DNA of 64,000 nucleotides from assembly GCF_019511525.1 (NCBI RefSeq), contig NZ_JAEUAT010000014.1, positions 1-64,000 on the forward strand, read 5' to 3'. Source of the DNA: Rhizobium cauense (GTDB taxonomy: Bacteria; Pseudomonadota; Alphaproteobacteria; Rhizobiales; Rhizobiaceae). The notes under the pieces are model-generated. The model made no database searches. It saw only the letters and a list, made by a program, of their open reading frames with translations, and was not told the origin of the DNA. The position numbers were made by a program, and so were the translations under genes. Below, piece after piece: positions 35,152-44,683 of the stretch (the stretch's first letter is position 1; each line of letters begins with the position of its first letter).

Positions 35152-36217
35152 GCCGCGCCCAAACCCTTCGAAAATCATGGTGCTGATGTCACCTGTCATC
35201 GCGATCGCGCTAACATCGCTTGTTGCCATGGTAATCTTCGCGTCCGCGGGTCTGAACCCCTTCGAAGCTCTCCTTACCTTCCTGACTGCGCCTTTGGCCG
35301 ACCTCTATGGCCTCGGCGAACTGCTGATCAAGGCGGCGCCACTGGTGCTGATCGGCATCGGACTCGCCATAGGCTTCAGGGCAGGCATCTGGAACGTCGG
35401 CGCCGAGGGACAGTTGACGGTCGGCGTCATCTTTTCCGGCTACATAGCCCTGAAATATGGACCGGGGGACGGCATGTGGGTTCTGCCGGTCATGGTCCTG
35501 GCAGGCGCCATAGGCGGGATGGCCTGGGCAGCGATTCCCGCCTGCTTGCGGGTGGCATTCAATGCCAGCGAAATCCTCGTCAGCCTGATGTTGAACTATG
35601 TCGCCGCCCTCTGGCTTTCCTGGTTGATCTTCGGGCTCTGGCGCGACCCAGCCGGCTTCAATTTTCCGCAATCGGAACCGTTGGCACCGGCAGCGCTTTT
35701 CCCGACCCTGATCGAGGACACGCGTGCAAACATAAGTGTTCTCTTCGCGCTCGCAGCGATCTTTGCCGGCTGGCTGTTCATGAGCCGTAGCTTCGCAGGC
35801 TTCCAACTCAAGGTGACGGGTCTTTCCGAGGGGGCGGCGCGATATGCCGGCTTCGGCGTCAGGCGTGCAGTCTGGATTGGCATGCTAGCCAGCGGCGCTG
35901 CGGCGGGGATTGCCGGCGTCGGCGAGATTGCGGGCCCACTCGCCCAGATATTCCCGACCGCCTCCCCTGGGTACGGTTATGCGGCGATCATCGTCGCCTT
36001 CCTCGGCCGCCTCAATCCGATTGGCATCCTGTTTTCGGGCCTGTTGATGGCACTTCTCTATCTCGCCGGTGACCTCGCACAGATGTCGCTCGGCATGCCG
36101 TCCTCGATCACCGGCCTGCTGCAGAGCACTATGCTCTTTTTCCTGCTCACGACTGATGTCTTCATCCAATACCGCATCCGCTTCCAGTCCTCGAACCGGC
36201 AGGGAGCCTCCGCATGA
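35141..36217 (+). CDS. ABC transporter permease, nucleoside/BMP type (subunit 1)
   Basis: About 358 residues with 8 to 10 membrane helices and typical motifs of the family (GFRAGIWNVGAEGQL, FNASEILVSLMLNYVA, GAAAGIAGVGEIAGPL). It pairs with the next permease. GAGGAG lies 7 bases before the ATG at 35141, and the gene overlaps the ATPase gene by 11 bases. In the family these permeases carry purine or pyrimidine nucleosides and related heterocycles. Confidence 0.88.
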   Translation: MRFEPRPNPSKIMVLMSPVIAIALTSLVAMVIFASAGLNPFEALLTFLTAPLADLYGLGELLIKAAPLVLIGIGLAIGFRAGIWNVGAEGQLTVGVIFSGYIALKYGPGDGMWVLPVMVLAGAIGGMAWAAIPACLRVAFNASEILVSLMLNYVAALWLSWLIFGLWRDPAGFNFPQSEPLAPAALFPTLIEDTRANISVLFALAAIFAGWLFMSRSFAGFQLKVTGLSEGAARYAGFGVRRAVWIGMLASGAAAGIAGVGEIAGPLAQIFPTASPGYGYAAIIVAFLGRLNPIGILFSGLLMALLYLAGDLAQMSLGMPSSITGLLQSTMLFFLLTTDVFIQYRIRFQSSNRQGASA

Positions 36218-37137
36218 TAGACCAGGCCCTCCCCATCATCGTCGCAACACTGGTTGCCGGCACGCCCCTGATCTATGCCGCGCTCGGGGAACTCGTCGCC
36301 GAACGCTCCGGCGTTCTCAACATGGGCGTCGAAGGCATGATGGTCGTCGGTGCGGTGACCGCATTCGTCGTCATGATGGTAACGGGCAGCCTCTGGCTCG
36401 CCGTAGTTGCGTCCATGCTGGCGGCCATGCTTCTGGCGCTGATGTTCGCCGTGCTGGCCGTGAGCTTCCGCGCCAATCAGATCGCGATCGGGCTTGCCCT
36501 GACGATCTTCGGAACCAGCCTCGCTTCCTTCATCGGAAAACCCTATATCGGCATGGCAATCGTGATGGAGCCCTCTTCGGCCTCGATGCTCGCTGCCAGG
36601 ATCCCATTTTTGGGCATCGTGCTCAGCCAGCTTCATCCGCTGACCTGGCTGTCATGGGCATTCTTCGCAGGTGTCTGGTATTTTCTCAATCGCAGCCGGA
36701 CGGGGCTGATCCTGCGGGCCGTTGGCGAATCCCCGACATCAGCCCACGCGCTCGGTTATCCGGTCAATACAATCCGTTATCTCGCAACCCTTTTCGGTGG
36801 GGCCAGCGCCGGCATTGCGGGCGCTTATGTGTCGATTGTCTACACCTCGCTCTGGACCGAGGGCCTGATTGCCGGGCGTGGCTGGATCGCGGTCGCACTC
36901 GTTGTCTTTGCCACCTGGCGGCCGGGCCGCTGTTTCATGGGCGCATACCTGTTTGGCGGGGCCACCATCGCTCAGCTCTTCGCCCAGAGCGCTGGCATCG
37001 GCTTGCCGTCCGAGCTGATGTCCGCCCTCCCCTACCTCGTCACCATCGTCGTGCTGGTGCTGATCTCACGCAATGCCGCGCTGATGCGTCTCAACGTCCC
37101 CGCTTCCCTCGGCAAACCATTCGCTGCAGAGGGCTGA
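36214..37137 (+). CDS. ABC transporter permease, nucleoside/BMP type (subunit 2)
   Basis: The 307-residue inner-membrane protein has the subunit-2 hallmarks GVLNMGVEGMMVVGAVTAF and ANQIAIGLALTIFGTSLASFIGKPY. It overlaps subunit 1 by ATGA at 36214-36217, indicating translational coupling. Together the two form the heterodimeric channel. Confidence 0.88.
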   Translation: MIDQALPIIVATLVAGTPLIYAALGELVAERSGVLNMGVEGMMVVGAVTAFVVMMVTGSLWLAVVASMLAAMLLALMFAVLAVSFRANQIAIGLALTIFGTSLASFIGKPYIGMAIVMEPSSASMLAARIPFLGIVLSQLHPLTWLSWAFFAGVWYFLNRSRTGLILRAVGESPTSAHALGYPVNTIRYLATLFGGASAGIAGAYVSIVYTSLWTEGLIAGRGWIAVALVVFATWRPGRCFMGAYLFGGATIAQLFAQSAGIGLPSELMSALPYLVTIVVLVLISRNAALMRLNVPASLGKPFAAEG

Positions 37138-37180
37138 GCCTGCCTGACCAACCACCCGAACAACAATAGAGGGAACCGAC

Positions 37181-38281
37181 ATGACCACATTTTCCAGACG
37201 CGACTTCCTCAGGACCAGTGCGGCCGGCGCGCTCGCGCTCGGCGCCGGCACGAGGCCCCTGTTTGCGGAAGAGGAGCCGCTTAAGGTCGGTGTTATCCAT
37301 ATGGGCGCAATCTCCGACACGGGCTGGGAATATTTCCAGGCCAACGCCTGGAAATCGCTTGAGAAGGAGTTCGGCGACAAGGTTAAGGTGACGGTGCTCG
37401 AAAACATCGCTCAGGTCCAGGATTGCGAGCGGCTGTTCCGCCAGCTTTCCGCCCAGGGCAACAAGCTGATCTTTGGCACAACGTTCTCGCAGTATGCTTC
37501 GCTGAAGAAGCTCGCACCGACGCTACCCAAATCGCATTTCGAATGCTGCGCTGGTATCGAAGCCGGCAACAATCTCGGCGTGTTTGAAGCCCGTCACTAT
37601 GAAGGCACCTATCTTACCGGAATCGCGGCTGGTCGGATGACCAAAACCAATGTTCTTGGCTGGGTAGGCGCTTTCCCCGTGCCACAGGTCATCTATAGCC
37701 TCAACGCCTTCCTGCTAGGGGCCCGTTCGGTCAATCCCGACGTCACGCTGAAAGTGGTCTGGGCCAATGCCTGGGTCGATCCGGGCAAGGAAAAAGATGC
37801 CGTGGCCGCCTTGATCGCACAGGGCGCTGACGTGCTTTCCGGCAGCCCGAATACACCCGTCCAGGGCCTAGCGGCTGAGGAAAAGGGCGTCTGGTCGATC
37901 GGTTCGACCGGCGATTTCTCGGCCTATGTGAAGAAGAAGCAGCTGGTCTCATTCGAACTCGACTGGAGTGCTGCCCATATCAACGCTGCCAAGGGCGTCA
38001 TGGCTGGCAGCTGGAAACCGGAAAGCCGCTGGCTCGGCCTTGGGCCGGGCGGCTATGTCAAGATGACGACGAGCAATCCGGACCTGCCAGAGCCGGTCGC
38101 CGCCGAAATGAAGGCCGCAGAGGCCGCGATTGTCAGTGGCAAGCTGAAGCCGTTTTCTGGCGAGATCAAGGACCAGAATGGCAATGTAAAGGTTGCCAAG
38201 GGTCAGGAACTGGCCGATGCCGATATCAAGGGCATGACCTGGCTGATCGAAGGCGTGCAGGGAACCTTGCCGCAGAACTGA
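37181..38281 (+). CDS. BMP-family substrate-binding protein with Tat signal
   Basis: The 366-residue periplasmic protein starts MTTFSRRDFLRTSAAGALAL, a twin-arginine (SRRDFLR) export signal, then the BMP/PnrA fold (KVGVIHMGAISDTGWEYFQ, FGTTFSQYASLKKLAPTLP, GADVLSGSPNTPVQ). BMP proteins bind nucleosides and purines in several bacteria. A Tat signal means the protein may be folded before export. The ribosome site AGAGGGAA precedes the ATG. A strong hairpin follows the stop codon, which would favour accumulation of this message over the downstream enzymes. Confidence 0.9.
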   Translation: MTTFSRRDFLRTSAAGALALGAGTRPLFAEEEPLKVGVIHMGAISDTGWEYFQANAWKSLEKEFGDKVKVTVLENIAQVQDCERLFRQLSAQGNKLIFGTTFSQYASLKKLAPTLPKSHFECCAGIEAGNNLGVFEARHYEGTYLTGIAAGRMTKTNVLGWVGAFPVPQVIYSLNAFLLGARSVNPDVTLKVVWANAWVDPGKEKDAVAALIAQGADVLSGSPNTPVQGLAAEEKGVWSIGSTGDFSAYVKKKQLVSFELDWSAAHINAAKGVMAGSWKPESRWLGLGPGGYVKMTTSNPDLPEPVAAEMKAAEAAIVSGKLKPFSGEIKDQNGNVKVAKGQELADADIKGMTWLIEGVQGTLPQN

Positions 38282-38308
38282 TCGTCGCTCGACGATCGAT
38301 TGACAGGC

Positions 38309-38335
38309 CTCCTCCCCGATCCCGTCGGGGAGGAG
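38309..38335 (+). terminator. Strong intergenic hairpin after the binding protein
   Basis: CTCCTCCCCGA and TCGGGGAGGAG form an 11-bp perfect stem with a 5-base loop. Only a weak T-rich stretch follows, so partial termination or 3'-end protection is likelier than a full stop, because the amidohydrolase 43 bases downstream is in the same direction. Confidence 0.6.
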
Positions 38336-38377
38336 CATTGTTGATGACGACACAAGAAGACATCAAGGGAGATCCCG

Positions 38378-39571
38378 GTGACCAAAACACTCTTTACAAA
38401 CGCCAAGCTGGCCGACGGCACGCTCAACGACATCCTGGTCTCCGACGGCCGCATTTCTGCCATCACTACGGCTGGCTCGAGCTCCGGCGCTACACCAACC
38501 GTCGATATTGCCGGTGCGCTTCTCGTCCCGAGCTTCGTCGAGGGCCACATCCACCTGGACACCAGCTTCTACGGCGACAAATGGATCCCGCATAAGCCAT
38601 GTACCAACGGCTTTAACGTTCATGAGCGCGTCGCATTCCAGGCCGAGAACCTCGCGACCGCTGCACCTATGGACGAACGCGCCCGCAACCAGCTCGACCT
38701 CTGCATTTCAAACGGCGCTCTTCAAATGCGCAGCCATGTCATGGTCGATGGATCGGTTGGGCTCAAATCACTCGAAACCATCCTGGCCGTCCGCGATGAA
38801 TACAAGGACATCATCGACATTCAGCTCGTGGCCTTCCCGCAGAACGGTATCCTCAAGAGCCCCAGCACGCCTGACCTGATGGACGAGGCGATTGGCATGG
38901 GGGCCGATCTGGTTGGCGGGCTCGATCCGTTGTCCTTCGATCGTGATATCAAGGGCCATCTCGACGTGGTGTTCGGAATTGCCGAAAGGCGCGGCGTCGA
39001 TGTCGATATCCATCTCCATGATGCCGGCACGATGGGCGCGATGACGATCGAGGAGATCTGCGCGCGCACCGTGGCACTCGGCATGCAAGGTCATGTCGCG
39101 GTCAGCCACGCCTACGGGCTTGGCGATCTCGGGCTCGATGCCGCCAAGAAGATCGCCACCGTCATTGCAGAAAGCGGCGTCTCGATCATGACCAATGCAC
39201 CCGGAAATCACAATTTCCCACCGGTCGCATTGCTGCGGGCCGCCGGGGTCAATGTCTTTTCAGGCAATGACAATATCCGCGATTCGTGGTGGCCCTTCGG
39301 CGACGGCGACATGCTCCGCCGAGCCGAAATCATCGCCTATCGCTCCGGCTTCTATACCGATCCCGAGCTTTGTGCCGCCTTCGATGTGGTAACGACAGCG
39401 GGCGCCAAGGCGCTCAATCTTCAAGGCTATGGCATAGCAGTTGGCGCCAAGGCCGATTTCGTGACACTCGCCGCCGAACATGTACCGGAGGCGGTCGTTG
39501 CCGTCCCCAAACCACGGCGCGTCTTCAAGCAGGGCCGGCTCGTGGCCGAAAACGGTGTAGTGGTCCGCTGA
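38378..39571 (+). CDS. Amidohydrolase, cytosine-deaminase-like (first of two)
   Basis: The 397-residue metal-dependent hydrolase has the cytosine deaminase layout: metal histidines H57 and H59 in EGHIHLDTSF, H212/H214 in DIHLHDAG, H244 in SHAYG and aspartate D298 in GNDNIRDSWWPFG. Such enzymes deaminate or open heterocyclic amides. The GTG at 38378 has GGGAG nearby. The next gene starts within its stop codon (TGATG). With a nucleoside-type importer upstream, the substrate should be a purine, pyrimidine or similar ring; exact chemistry is unknown. Confidence 0.82.
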   Translation: MTKTLFTNAKLADGTLNDILVSDGRISAITTAGSSSGATPTVDIAGALLVPSFVEGHIHLDTSFYGDKWIPHKPCTNGFNVHERVAFQAENLATAAPMDERARNQLDLCISNGALQMRSHVMVDGSVGLKSLETILAVRDEYKDIIDIQLVAFPQNGILKSPSTPDLMDEAIGMGADLVGGLDPLSFDRDIKGHLDVVFGIAERRGVDVDIHLHDAGTMGAMTIEEICARTVALGMQGHVAVSHAYGLGDLGLDAAKKIATVIAESGVSIMTNAPGNHNFPPVALLRAAGVNVFSGNDNIRDSWWPFGDGDMLRRAEIIAYRSGFYTDPELCAAFDVVTTAGAKALNLQGYGIAVGAKADFVTLAAEHVPEAVVAVPKPRRVFKQGRLVAENGVVVR

Positions 39572-41148
39572 TGCAATTTGCGAGCAGGCAGACCAGAACG
39601 GCCGGCGCGAAATCGCGTTATGGCATCGTGACAACACCGCACTGGCTGGCAAGCGAAGCCGGTGCCAGAGTGCTGGCACGCGGTGGCAATGCGATCGAGG
39701 CGCTGGTAGCAGCGGGAGCCGCGCTCTCGGTCGTCTACCCGCATTTCTGTGGTCTCGGTGGAGACGCGGTCTGGATGGTCGCCAACGAGACCGGCGATGC
39801 GCGGACGTTCCTCGGTATTGGCCAGGCGGCTGCGGATGCCGCGCCCAGCCAGCCGATTCCGCTTCGCGGCCCCGCCTCAACCTTGACGACAGCCGGCCTG
39901 GTCGACAGCTGGGACAAGGTACTCACCTATTCGGCGACTGCATGGGGTGGTACCGAGGGCCTGTCGGCGTTGCTGGACGATGCCATCGCCTTGGCCGGGA
40001 ACGGCTATGTCGTGAGCGCTTCGCAGACTTTCTGGTTCGACTTCCGCGCCGAGGAATCCGCGATGTGGCCGGGTTTTCGCGATCTCTTCAGGCGCGACGG
40101 TATCCAGTGCCAGCCGGCTCTGGCAAGGAGTCTTGAAGCAATCGCCAGGAACGGCCCACGCGAATTCTACGAGGGGGAGCTAGGCAACAGCATTGCTCTT
40201 GGTCTTGGCGCAGCTGGTTCGCCACTCACCACTGCTGATCTTGCCGCGACGTGCACTCAGATCGTTGAGCCCGTGCGGCTACCCTACGGTGAAACGGTTC
40301 TTTTGGCGCCGCCACCCCCCACCCAGGGCTTGACCACACTCGGCATCATGGGTGTGCTCGCTCATCTGTCGCCGGCGGACAAGGCAGTTGGTAGCGCCTC
40401 CTATTACCACCTGTTGGTCGAGGCGGTAAAACAGGCCTTTATCGACCGGCATCTGATTGCTGACCCGAATTTCAGCGACGATGTCTCAGCCGCGCTCCTT
40501 GATCCCGATCGCCTTGCCAGCAAGGCCGCAGCAATTGACCCGACCCGTGCCACCGCCTGGCCGCATCCCTATCGGCAAGGCGACACGTCACTTCTGGCCG
40601 CGGTTGACTCCATGGGCCGGGCAGCCTCGATGCTTCAAAGCATATATTTCGATTGGGGCAGCGGCGTCGTTGCCGGGAATACCGGCATTCTCTGGCAAAA
40701 CCGGGGCGCCGCCTTCAGCATTGATACCGTCAGCCCAAACCGCTACCAGCCCGGAAAGCGACCATTCTATACCCTCAATCCTGGCTTGGCGCTCAAGGAC
40801 GGCCGCCCGCATCTGGTCTATGGTACACAAGGTGCCGATGGTCAGCCGCAGACACTGGCACTGCTCCTTAGCCTCCTTATCGACCATGGCCTTGATCCCC
40901 TGGCGGCCCTCTCGAGACCACGCTTCCTGCTTGGTCGTACCTTTTCCGATAGCCGCGACAACCTGAAGATCGAGGAGGATATCGGCGGGAAGGCGATCGC
41001 CGAACTTGCCTCGATGGGCCACGAGGTCGCGCCCATCACCCCACTTAGTCCTCTCGGCGGTCAGGCAGGCATCATCCGCATCGATGGTCGCGGCCAGTTG
41101 GAGGCAGCGCACGACCCTCGAAGCGACGGCGGAGCAATCGGCCTATGA
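39571..41148 (+). CDS. Gamma-glutamyltransferase-fold enzyme (possible oxamate amidohydrolase, HpxW-like)
   Basis: The 525-residue protein has the Ntn-hydrolase GGT fold: N-terminal GGNAIEALVAAGAALSVVYPHFCGLGGD, the middle LAPPPPTQGLTTLGIM, and the self-cleavage region with the likely nucleophile T339 in QGDTSLLAAVDSMG. No signal peptide is seen, unlike periplasmic GGT. Cytoplasmic GGT-like proteins include HpxW, which hydrolyses oxamate from purine/ureide breakdown. Being sandwiched by overlap (1 and 4 bases) between two amidohydrolases and served by a nucleoside-type importer, a final amide-cleaving step of a nitrogen heterocycle pathway is a reasonable inference. Classical GGT activity is the alternative. 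The TTH of GGT reads TSL here. Confidence 0.78.
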   Translation: MQFASRQTRTAGAKSRYGIVTTPHWLASEAGARVLARGGNAIEALVAAGAALSVVYPHFCGLGGDAVWMVANETGDARTFLGIGQAAADAAPSQPIPLRGPASTLTTAGLVDSWDKVLTYSATAWGGTEGLSALLDDAIALAGNGYVVSASQTFWFDFRAEESAMWPGFRDLFRRDGIQCQPALARSLEAIARNGPREFYEGELGNSIALGLGAAGSPLTTADLAATCTQIVEPVRLPYGETVLLAPPPPTQGLTTLGIMGVLAHLSPADKAVGSASYYHLLVEAVKQAFIDRHLIADPNFSDDVSAALLDPDRLASKAAAIDPTRATAWPHPYRQGDTSLLAAVDSMGRAASMLQSIYFDWGSGVVAGNTGILWQNRGAAFSIDTVSPNRYQPGKRPFYTLNPGLALKDGRPHLVYGTQGADGQPQTLALLLSLLIDHGLDPLAALSRPRFLLGRTFSDSRDNLKIEEDIGGKAIAELASMGHEVAPITPLSPLGGQAGIIRIDGRGQLEAAHDPRSDGGAIGL

Positions 41149-42422
41149 GTGCTGTGAGCGATACTCCGCTTGACCTTCTCATCCGTAATGTCCGGGTGGA
41201 AGGGTATGGTGTACTCGTCGATATCGCCGTGCGTGGCAACCAAGTCATCGCAATCGAGCCCGGGTTTCGGTGCGAGGCCGTGGAGGACTTCGACGGCGAC
41301 GGCGCGTTTGCGTTTGGTGGTTTCGTCGACACGCATGTCCATCTGGACAAGGCCTGCATCCTCGATCGCTGTTCGATCTGTGAGGGCACTCTTGCTGAAG
41401 CCGTGCGCGAAACCGCCGGCGCCAAGGTAAGCTTCACCGAGACAGATGTTTATGATCGCGCCGTCCAGGTCGTCGAAAAAGCGATCTCACACGGCACAGT
41501 GCGGATGCGAACCTTTGTCGAGGTCGACCCGCGCGCCGGCTTCCGCTCATTTGAGGCACTCAAGCGCATCAGGACGGAATACGCTTTCGCAATGGATATT
41601 GAAATCTGCGCGTTCGCGCAGGACGGCATTACCAACGAGCCCCAGTCCCTGGTCATGCTCGACCGAGCACTTGCCGAGGGTGCCGATCTCGTTGGCGGCT
41701 GTCCTTACACCGATCCCGATCCCGTCAGGCATGTTGACCTGATCTTCGAGCTCGCGGTCAGGCACGGCGTCGCAATCGATTTCCATCTCGACTTCCATCT
41801 CGATCCCGGCAATTCCGATTTGCCAGCGGTTATAGAGGCCACCGAGCGTCATGGCTGGCAGGGACGCGTTGCAATCGGCCACGTCACTAACCTTTCGGCC
41901 ATGCCACTCACAGATGTCATTGATATCGCCGACAAGCTTGCCGCAGCGGGCATCGCGCTCACCGTGCTCCCGGCAACAGACCTTTTCCTCACTGGACGCA
42001 CGCATGACCGGCTGGTGCCTCGCGGCGTCGCACCGGCACATGTCATCGCCAAGCGTGGCGTCGTAACCTCGATTGCTACCAACAATGTGATGAACCCATT
42101 CACACCCTTTGGCGACGCCTCGCTGATACGGATGGCCAACCTCTATGCCAATGTCGCGCAGCTTTCGCGAAACGATGACGTGCAGTCGGTCTTTGAAATG
42201 GTGGGGCGGTCAGCAGCGCGCCAGCTCGGCGCTCCCTATGGCCTCGCGGTCGGCAGTGAAGCGACCATCGTGCTTCTCGATACAGTCGGCCCTGTGGCGG
42301 CCGTGCGAGAAGTCGGGCGCGTCCTCGCCGGCTGGAAGAATGGCCACATGAGTTTCAACAACGGTCGAACTGATATCCGCAGATGTACGTCCGTCCGAAA
42401 CCAGGTACGATATCGGCCATGA
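41145..42422 (+). CDS. Amidohydrolase, cytosine-deaminase-like (second of two)
   Basis: The 425-residue protein shares the amidohydrolase barrel: H64 and H66 in DTHVHLDKA, H214 and H218 in DFHLDFHLD, and GHVTN. At the place where cytosine deaminase has its metal-binding Asp (HDDVFDP), this protein reads TNNVMNPFTPFG, with Asn instead of Asp. Either the subfamily uses a different acid or the chemistry differs from the first amidohydrolase. It overlaps the GGT-like gene by ATGA and ends the operon. Sequences of this type are annotated as cytosine deaminase or N-substituted melamine-like amidohydrolases; the substrate cannot be read. Confidence 0.8.
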   Translation: MSAVSDTPLDLLIRNVRVEGYGVLVDIAVRGNQVIAIEPGFRCEAVEDFDGDGAFAFGGFVDTHVHLDKACILDRCSICEGTLAEAVRETAGAKVSFTETDVYDRAVQVVEKAISHGTVRMRTFVEVDPRAGFRSFEALKRIRTEYAFAMDIEICAFAQDGITNEPQSLVMLDRALAEGADLVGGCPYTDPDPVRHVDLIFELAVRHGVAIDFHLDFHLDPGNSDLPAVIEATERHGWQGRVAIGHVTNLSAMPLTDVIDIADKLAAAGIALTVLPATDLFLTGRTHDRLVPRGVAPAHVIAKRGVVTSIATNNVMNPFTPFGDASLIRMANLYANVAQLSRNDDVQSVFEMVGRSAARQLGAPYGLAVGSEATIVLLDTVGPVAAVREVGRVLAGWKNGHMSFNNGRTDIRRCTSVRNQVRYRP

Positions 42423-42710
42423 AACCGGTTGGTCCCTTGTGGGGGCTCTAGTCTGGGTACGAGGCTCCAGATCAGATCAAGGGTTGGAGGACCCTGTTTC
42501 AGCGCAGAAGTGCCAGCCATTGAACGACAAGAAAATTGACGCTATGTGCTCGGGCAGTGGAGCGCCACCCCTCCCAGTCGGTTGACGCTCATCGACGATG
42601 AAAATCGCCTGTCGCCTGCTCAGGCCTGACCAGATCACGATCGCATTGTGTAGGACTGGATCGTCGTAATCTTGGATCGGGCTGAATTTCAGATCCGCAG
42701 CCAACCAACT

Positions 42711-43691
42711 TCAGGCCTTCTGCCGACCATAGAGCAAAAGCATGCCTATGATCACTACGCCATAGATTAGCTGGCGACCGGCCTCTTCAATTTGCATTAC
42801 AGAGAGGATCGACTGCAACAGGGTAATCAGGATAACGCCTGCCACGGTACCAAGGTAGGTCCCTTTCCCACCAAGCACGTGGGTTCCACCAAGCACAACC
42901 GCTGCGATTGACGGAAGAAGATAGGCGTCTCCCATCGACTGCGAAGCCTTTGACGCATAACCGGCCAGCAAGACCCCACCAAGCGCGCTGAGCGAACCCG
43001 AAATAACAAAGGCGATCATAGTAATTCGCCGCGTGTCGATACCGGACATGTAGGCCGCCCGCTCCCGGTTTCCAATCGCATAGAGCGACCGCCCGAAGGT
43101 GGTTCTGGTCAGGAGGAAGACCGCAAGGATGCCAACCGAAAGCCATACCAGAACGCCGTTGGGAACGGTGGGTATGATGTAGCCAGTCGCAAGAAATCGC
43201 ATCGCTCTGGAGGCAGAGTCCTGTGGAGAGAACCCGCCAGTATAGACAACCATCAAGCCCTGCACGACGGCGTTGGTCGCAAGGGTGATGATCATGGAAG
43301 GAATGCGCAGGTAGGCGACGGCTAGTCCGTTCACCATTCCAATCGCTGCACCGCAGGCAATTCCGAAGGGAATTGCAAGAAACGATCCTCCTGCACCATA
43401 AGCAGTCGCAGCGCAGGCCATCATCGCGCCGGCGGTCACTGTCCACGGAACCGACAGATCAATCTGCCCAAGCAGGATAACCATCATCATCCCCGTCGCG
43501 ATCACACCGAGGAAAGAGGCGACCTTCAACTGTTGCAGGAGATAGTCGGGCGAGAGGAAGTTCGAAGAATAGATCGAGCCACCAAGCAGCAAGAGCAGGA
43601 TGCAACCGAAGGCGATCGCAACGGCGGGATCTCTTCCCCGCATACGAAGAGGGACGATTGAATGCCGCATGCCGAATGCATCCTCGCTCAT
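42711..43691 (-). CDS. ABC sugar permease (RbsC-like), second permease
   Basis: The 326-residue membrane protein of the ribose/xylose/galactose permease family shows the motifs GMMMVILLGQIDLSV, NGLAVAYLRIPSMIITLATNAVVQG, and LPSIAAVVLGGTHVLGGKGTYLGTVAGV. It overlaps the upstream permease by ATGA (43688-43691). It is the last gene of a leftward operon of binding protein, ATPase and two permeases. Confidence 0.88.
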   Translation of the reverse strand: MSEDAFGMRHSIVPLRMRGRDPAVAIAFGCILLLLLGGSIYSSNFLSPDYLLQQLKVASFLGVIATGMMMVILLGQIDLSVPWTVTAGAMMACAATAYGAGGSFLAIPFGIACGAAIGMVNGLAVAYLRIPSMIITLATNAVVQGLMVVYTGGFSPQDSASRAMRFLATGYIIPTVPNGVLVWLSVGILAVFLLTRTTFGRSLYAIGNRERAAYMSGIDTRRITMIAFVISGSLSALGGVLLAGYASKASQSMGDAYLLPSIAAVVLGGTHVLGGKGTYLGTVAGVILITLLQSILSVMQIEEAGRQLIYGVVIIGMLLLYGRQKA

Positions 43692-44683
43692 TGGAACCAT
43701 TCCAGTCGATTTCGTACACGGGCCAGTCCAATCGAACCAATGCCGATCGCCAGCATCAACACGATGCCCTGGAACAGGGGCTGCCAAAGTGGATCGAGAT
43801 CGAACACGAAAAGTAGGTCGCCGATGGTGCGGAAGGCAAGCGCCCCGAACACGGCGCCGATAGCACTGCCCTTGCCCCCCGCCAAAGACACGCCTCCGAG
43901 GACAACTGCAGCAATGGAGTAGAGCGTGTAGGCGTTGCCGCTCGCAAACGCCGCCTCGCCGGTATAGGAAAAGAAGGTCAGATAAAGTCCGCCCATAGCC
44001 GACAAAAGCCCAGCAAGGGCGTAGGCCAGAAGCTTCGCCCGCTTGAGCGGCATACCAGACATGTAGGCAGCATTCTCAGCCGAGCCCGCCGCATAGGCCG
44101 CACGCCCATAGACCGACCGGCTGAACGGAACCCAGACGATCAATATCGTGGCAGCAAGCACGACAAGGCTGGTGGGCAACACCCCGAACATCTTGGAAGT
44201 AAAGACGTCCGCGAGGGTCTCGTTGACAGAGCCGCCCGGTGTTGGTCGCAACAGTAGCGCAAGCCCGAAAAAGATGGCACTGGTGGCGATGGTCGTCACA
44301 ATCGGCTGCAGTCTGCCGAAGATGATGATCAGGCCGTTCAAGGTGCCGCAGGCAAGACCTGCCGCCAGCACGGCGACGATGCCTATGCCCGTCTGCAGCG
44401 GCGTACCCACAACCAGCCAGGAAGCGAGACAGTTGCACAGCACGAGGACCATCCCGGCAGAAAGGTCTATGCCTGCCGTGATGACCACGAGACATTGCGC
44501 CATTGCGACGAAGGCGAGCAGGGTTGCCTTGTTGGATGCTGTTTGCACGACATTCGGTGTGAAGCCCGCCGGGTGGTTGGAAACATAGATGACGAACATC
44601 ACCACAAATAGGGTCGCGGCGAGAAGCGTCCCCCTGTGAAGCTCGTACCGGAATCGCCATTCGCCGACCGTTCCTGTGCTCAC
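43688..44683 (-). CDS. ABC sugar permease (RbsC-like), first permease
   Basis: The 331-residue membrane protein has family motifs AMAQCLVVITAGIDLSAGMVLVLCNC, FGRLQPIVTTIATSAIFFGLALLL and YSIAAVVLGGVSLAGGKGS. The start is GTG at 44681-44683, overlapping the ATPase stop by GTGA. Two non-identical permeases suggest a heterodimeric channel. Confidence 0.88.
   Translation of the reverse strand: MSTGTVGEWRFRYELHRGTLLAATLFVVMFVIYVSNHPAGFTPNVVQTASNKATLLAFVAMAQCLVVITAGIDLSAGMVLVLCNCLASWLVVGTPLQTGIGIVAVLAAGLACGTLNGLIIIFGRLQPIVTTIATSAIFFGLALLLRPTPGGSVNETLADVFTSKMFGVLPTSLVVLAATILIVWVPFSRSVYGRAAYAAGSAENAAYMSGMPLKRAKLLAYALAGLLSAMGGLYLTFFSYTGEAAFASGNAYTLYSIAAVVLGGVSLAGGKGSAIGAVFGALAFRTIGDLLFVFDLDPLWQPLFQGIVLMLAIGIGSIGLARVRNRLEWFQ

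Noticed and set aside
38309..38335. 11-bp hairpin as the end of the importer operon
   Set aside because: Not followed by a real T-run, and the amidohydrolase genes continue in the same direction; treated as attenuator or stabiliser.
41780..41805. Apparent 12-base tandem duplication giving DFHLDFHLD in the second amidohydrolase
   Set aside because: From memory, related amidohydrolases carry a very similar FHLDFDLD segment, so this is likely family sequence rather than a new duplication.
42477..42704. 75-codon minus-strand frame after the sugar permease
   Set aside because: TTG start without a ribosome site and no recognisable domain.
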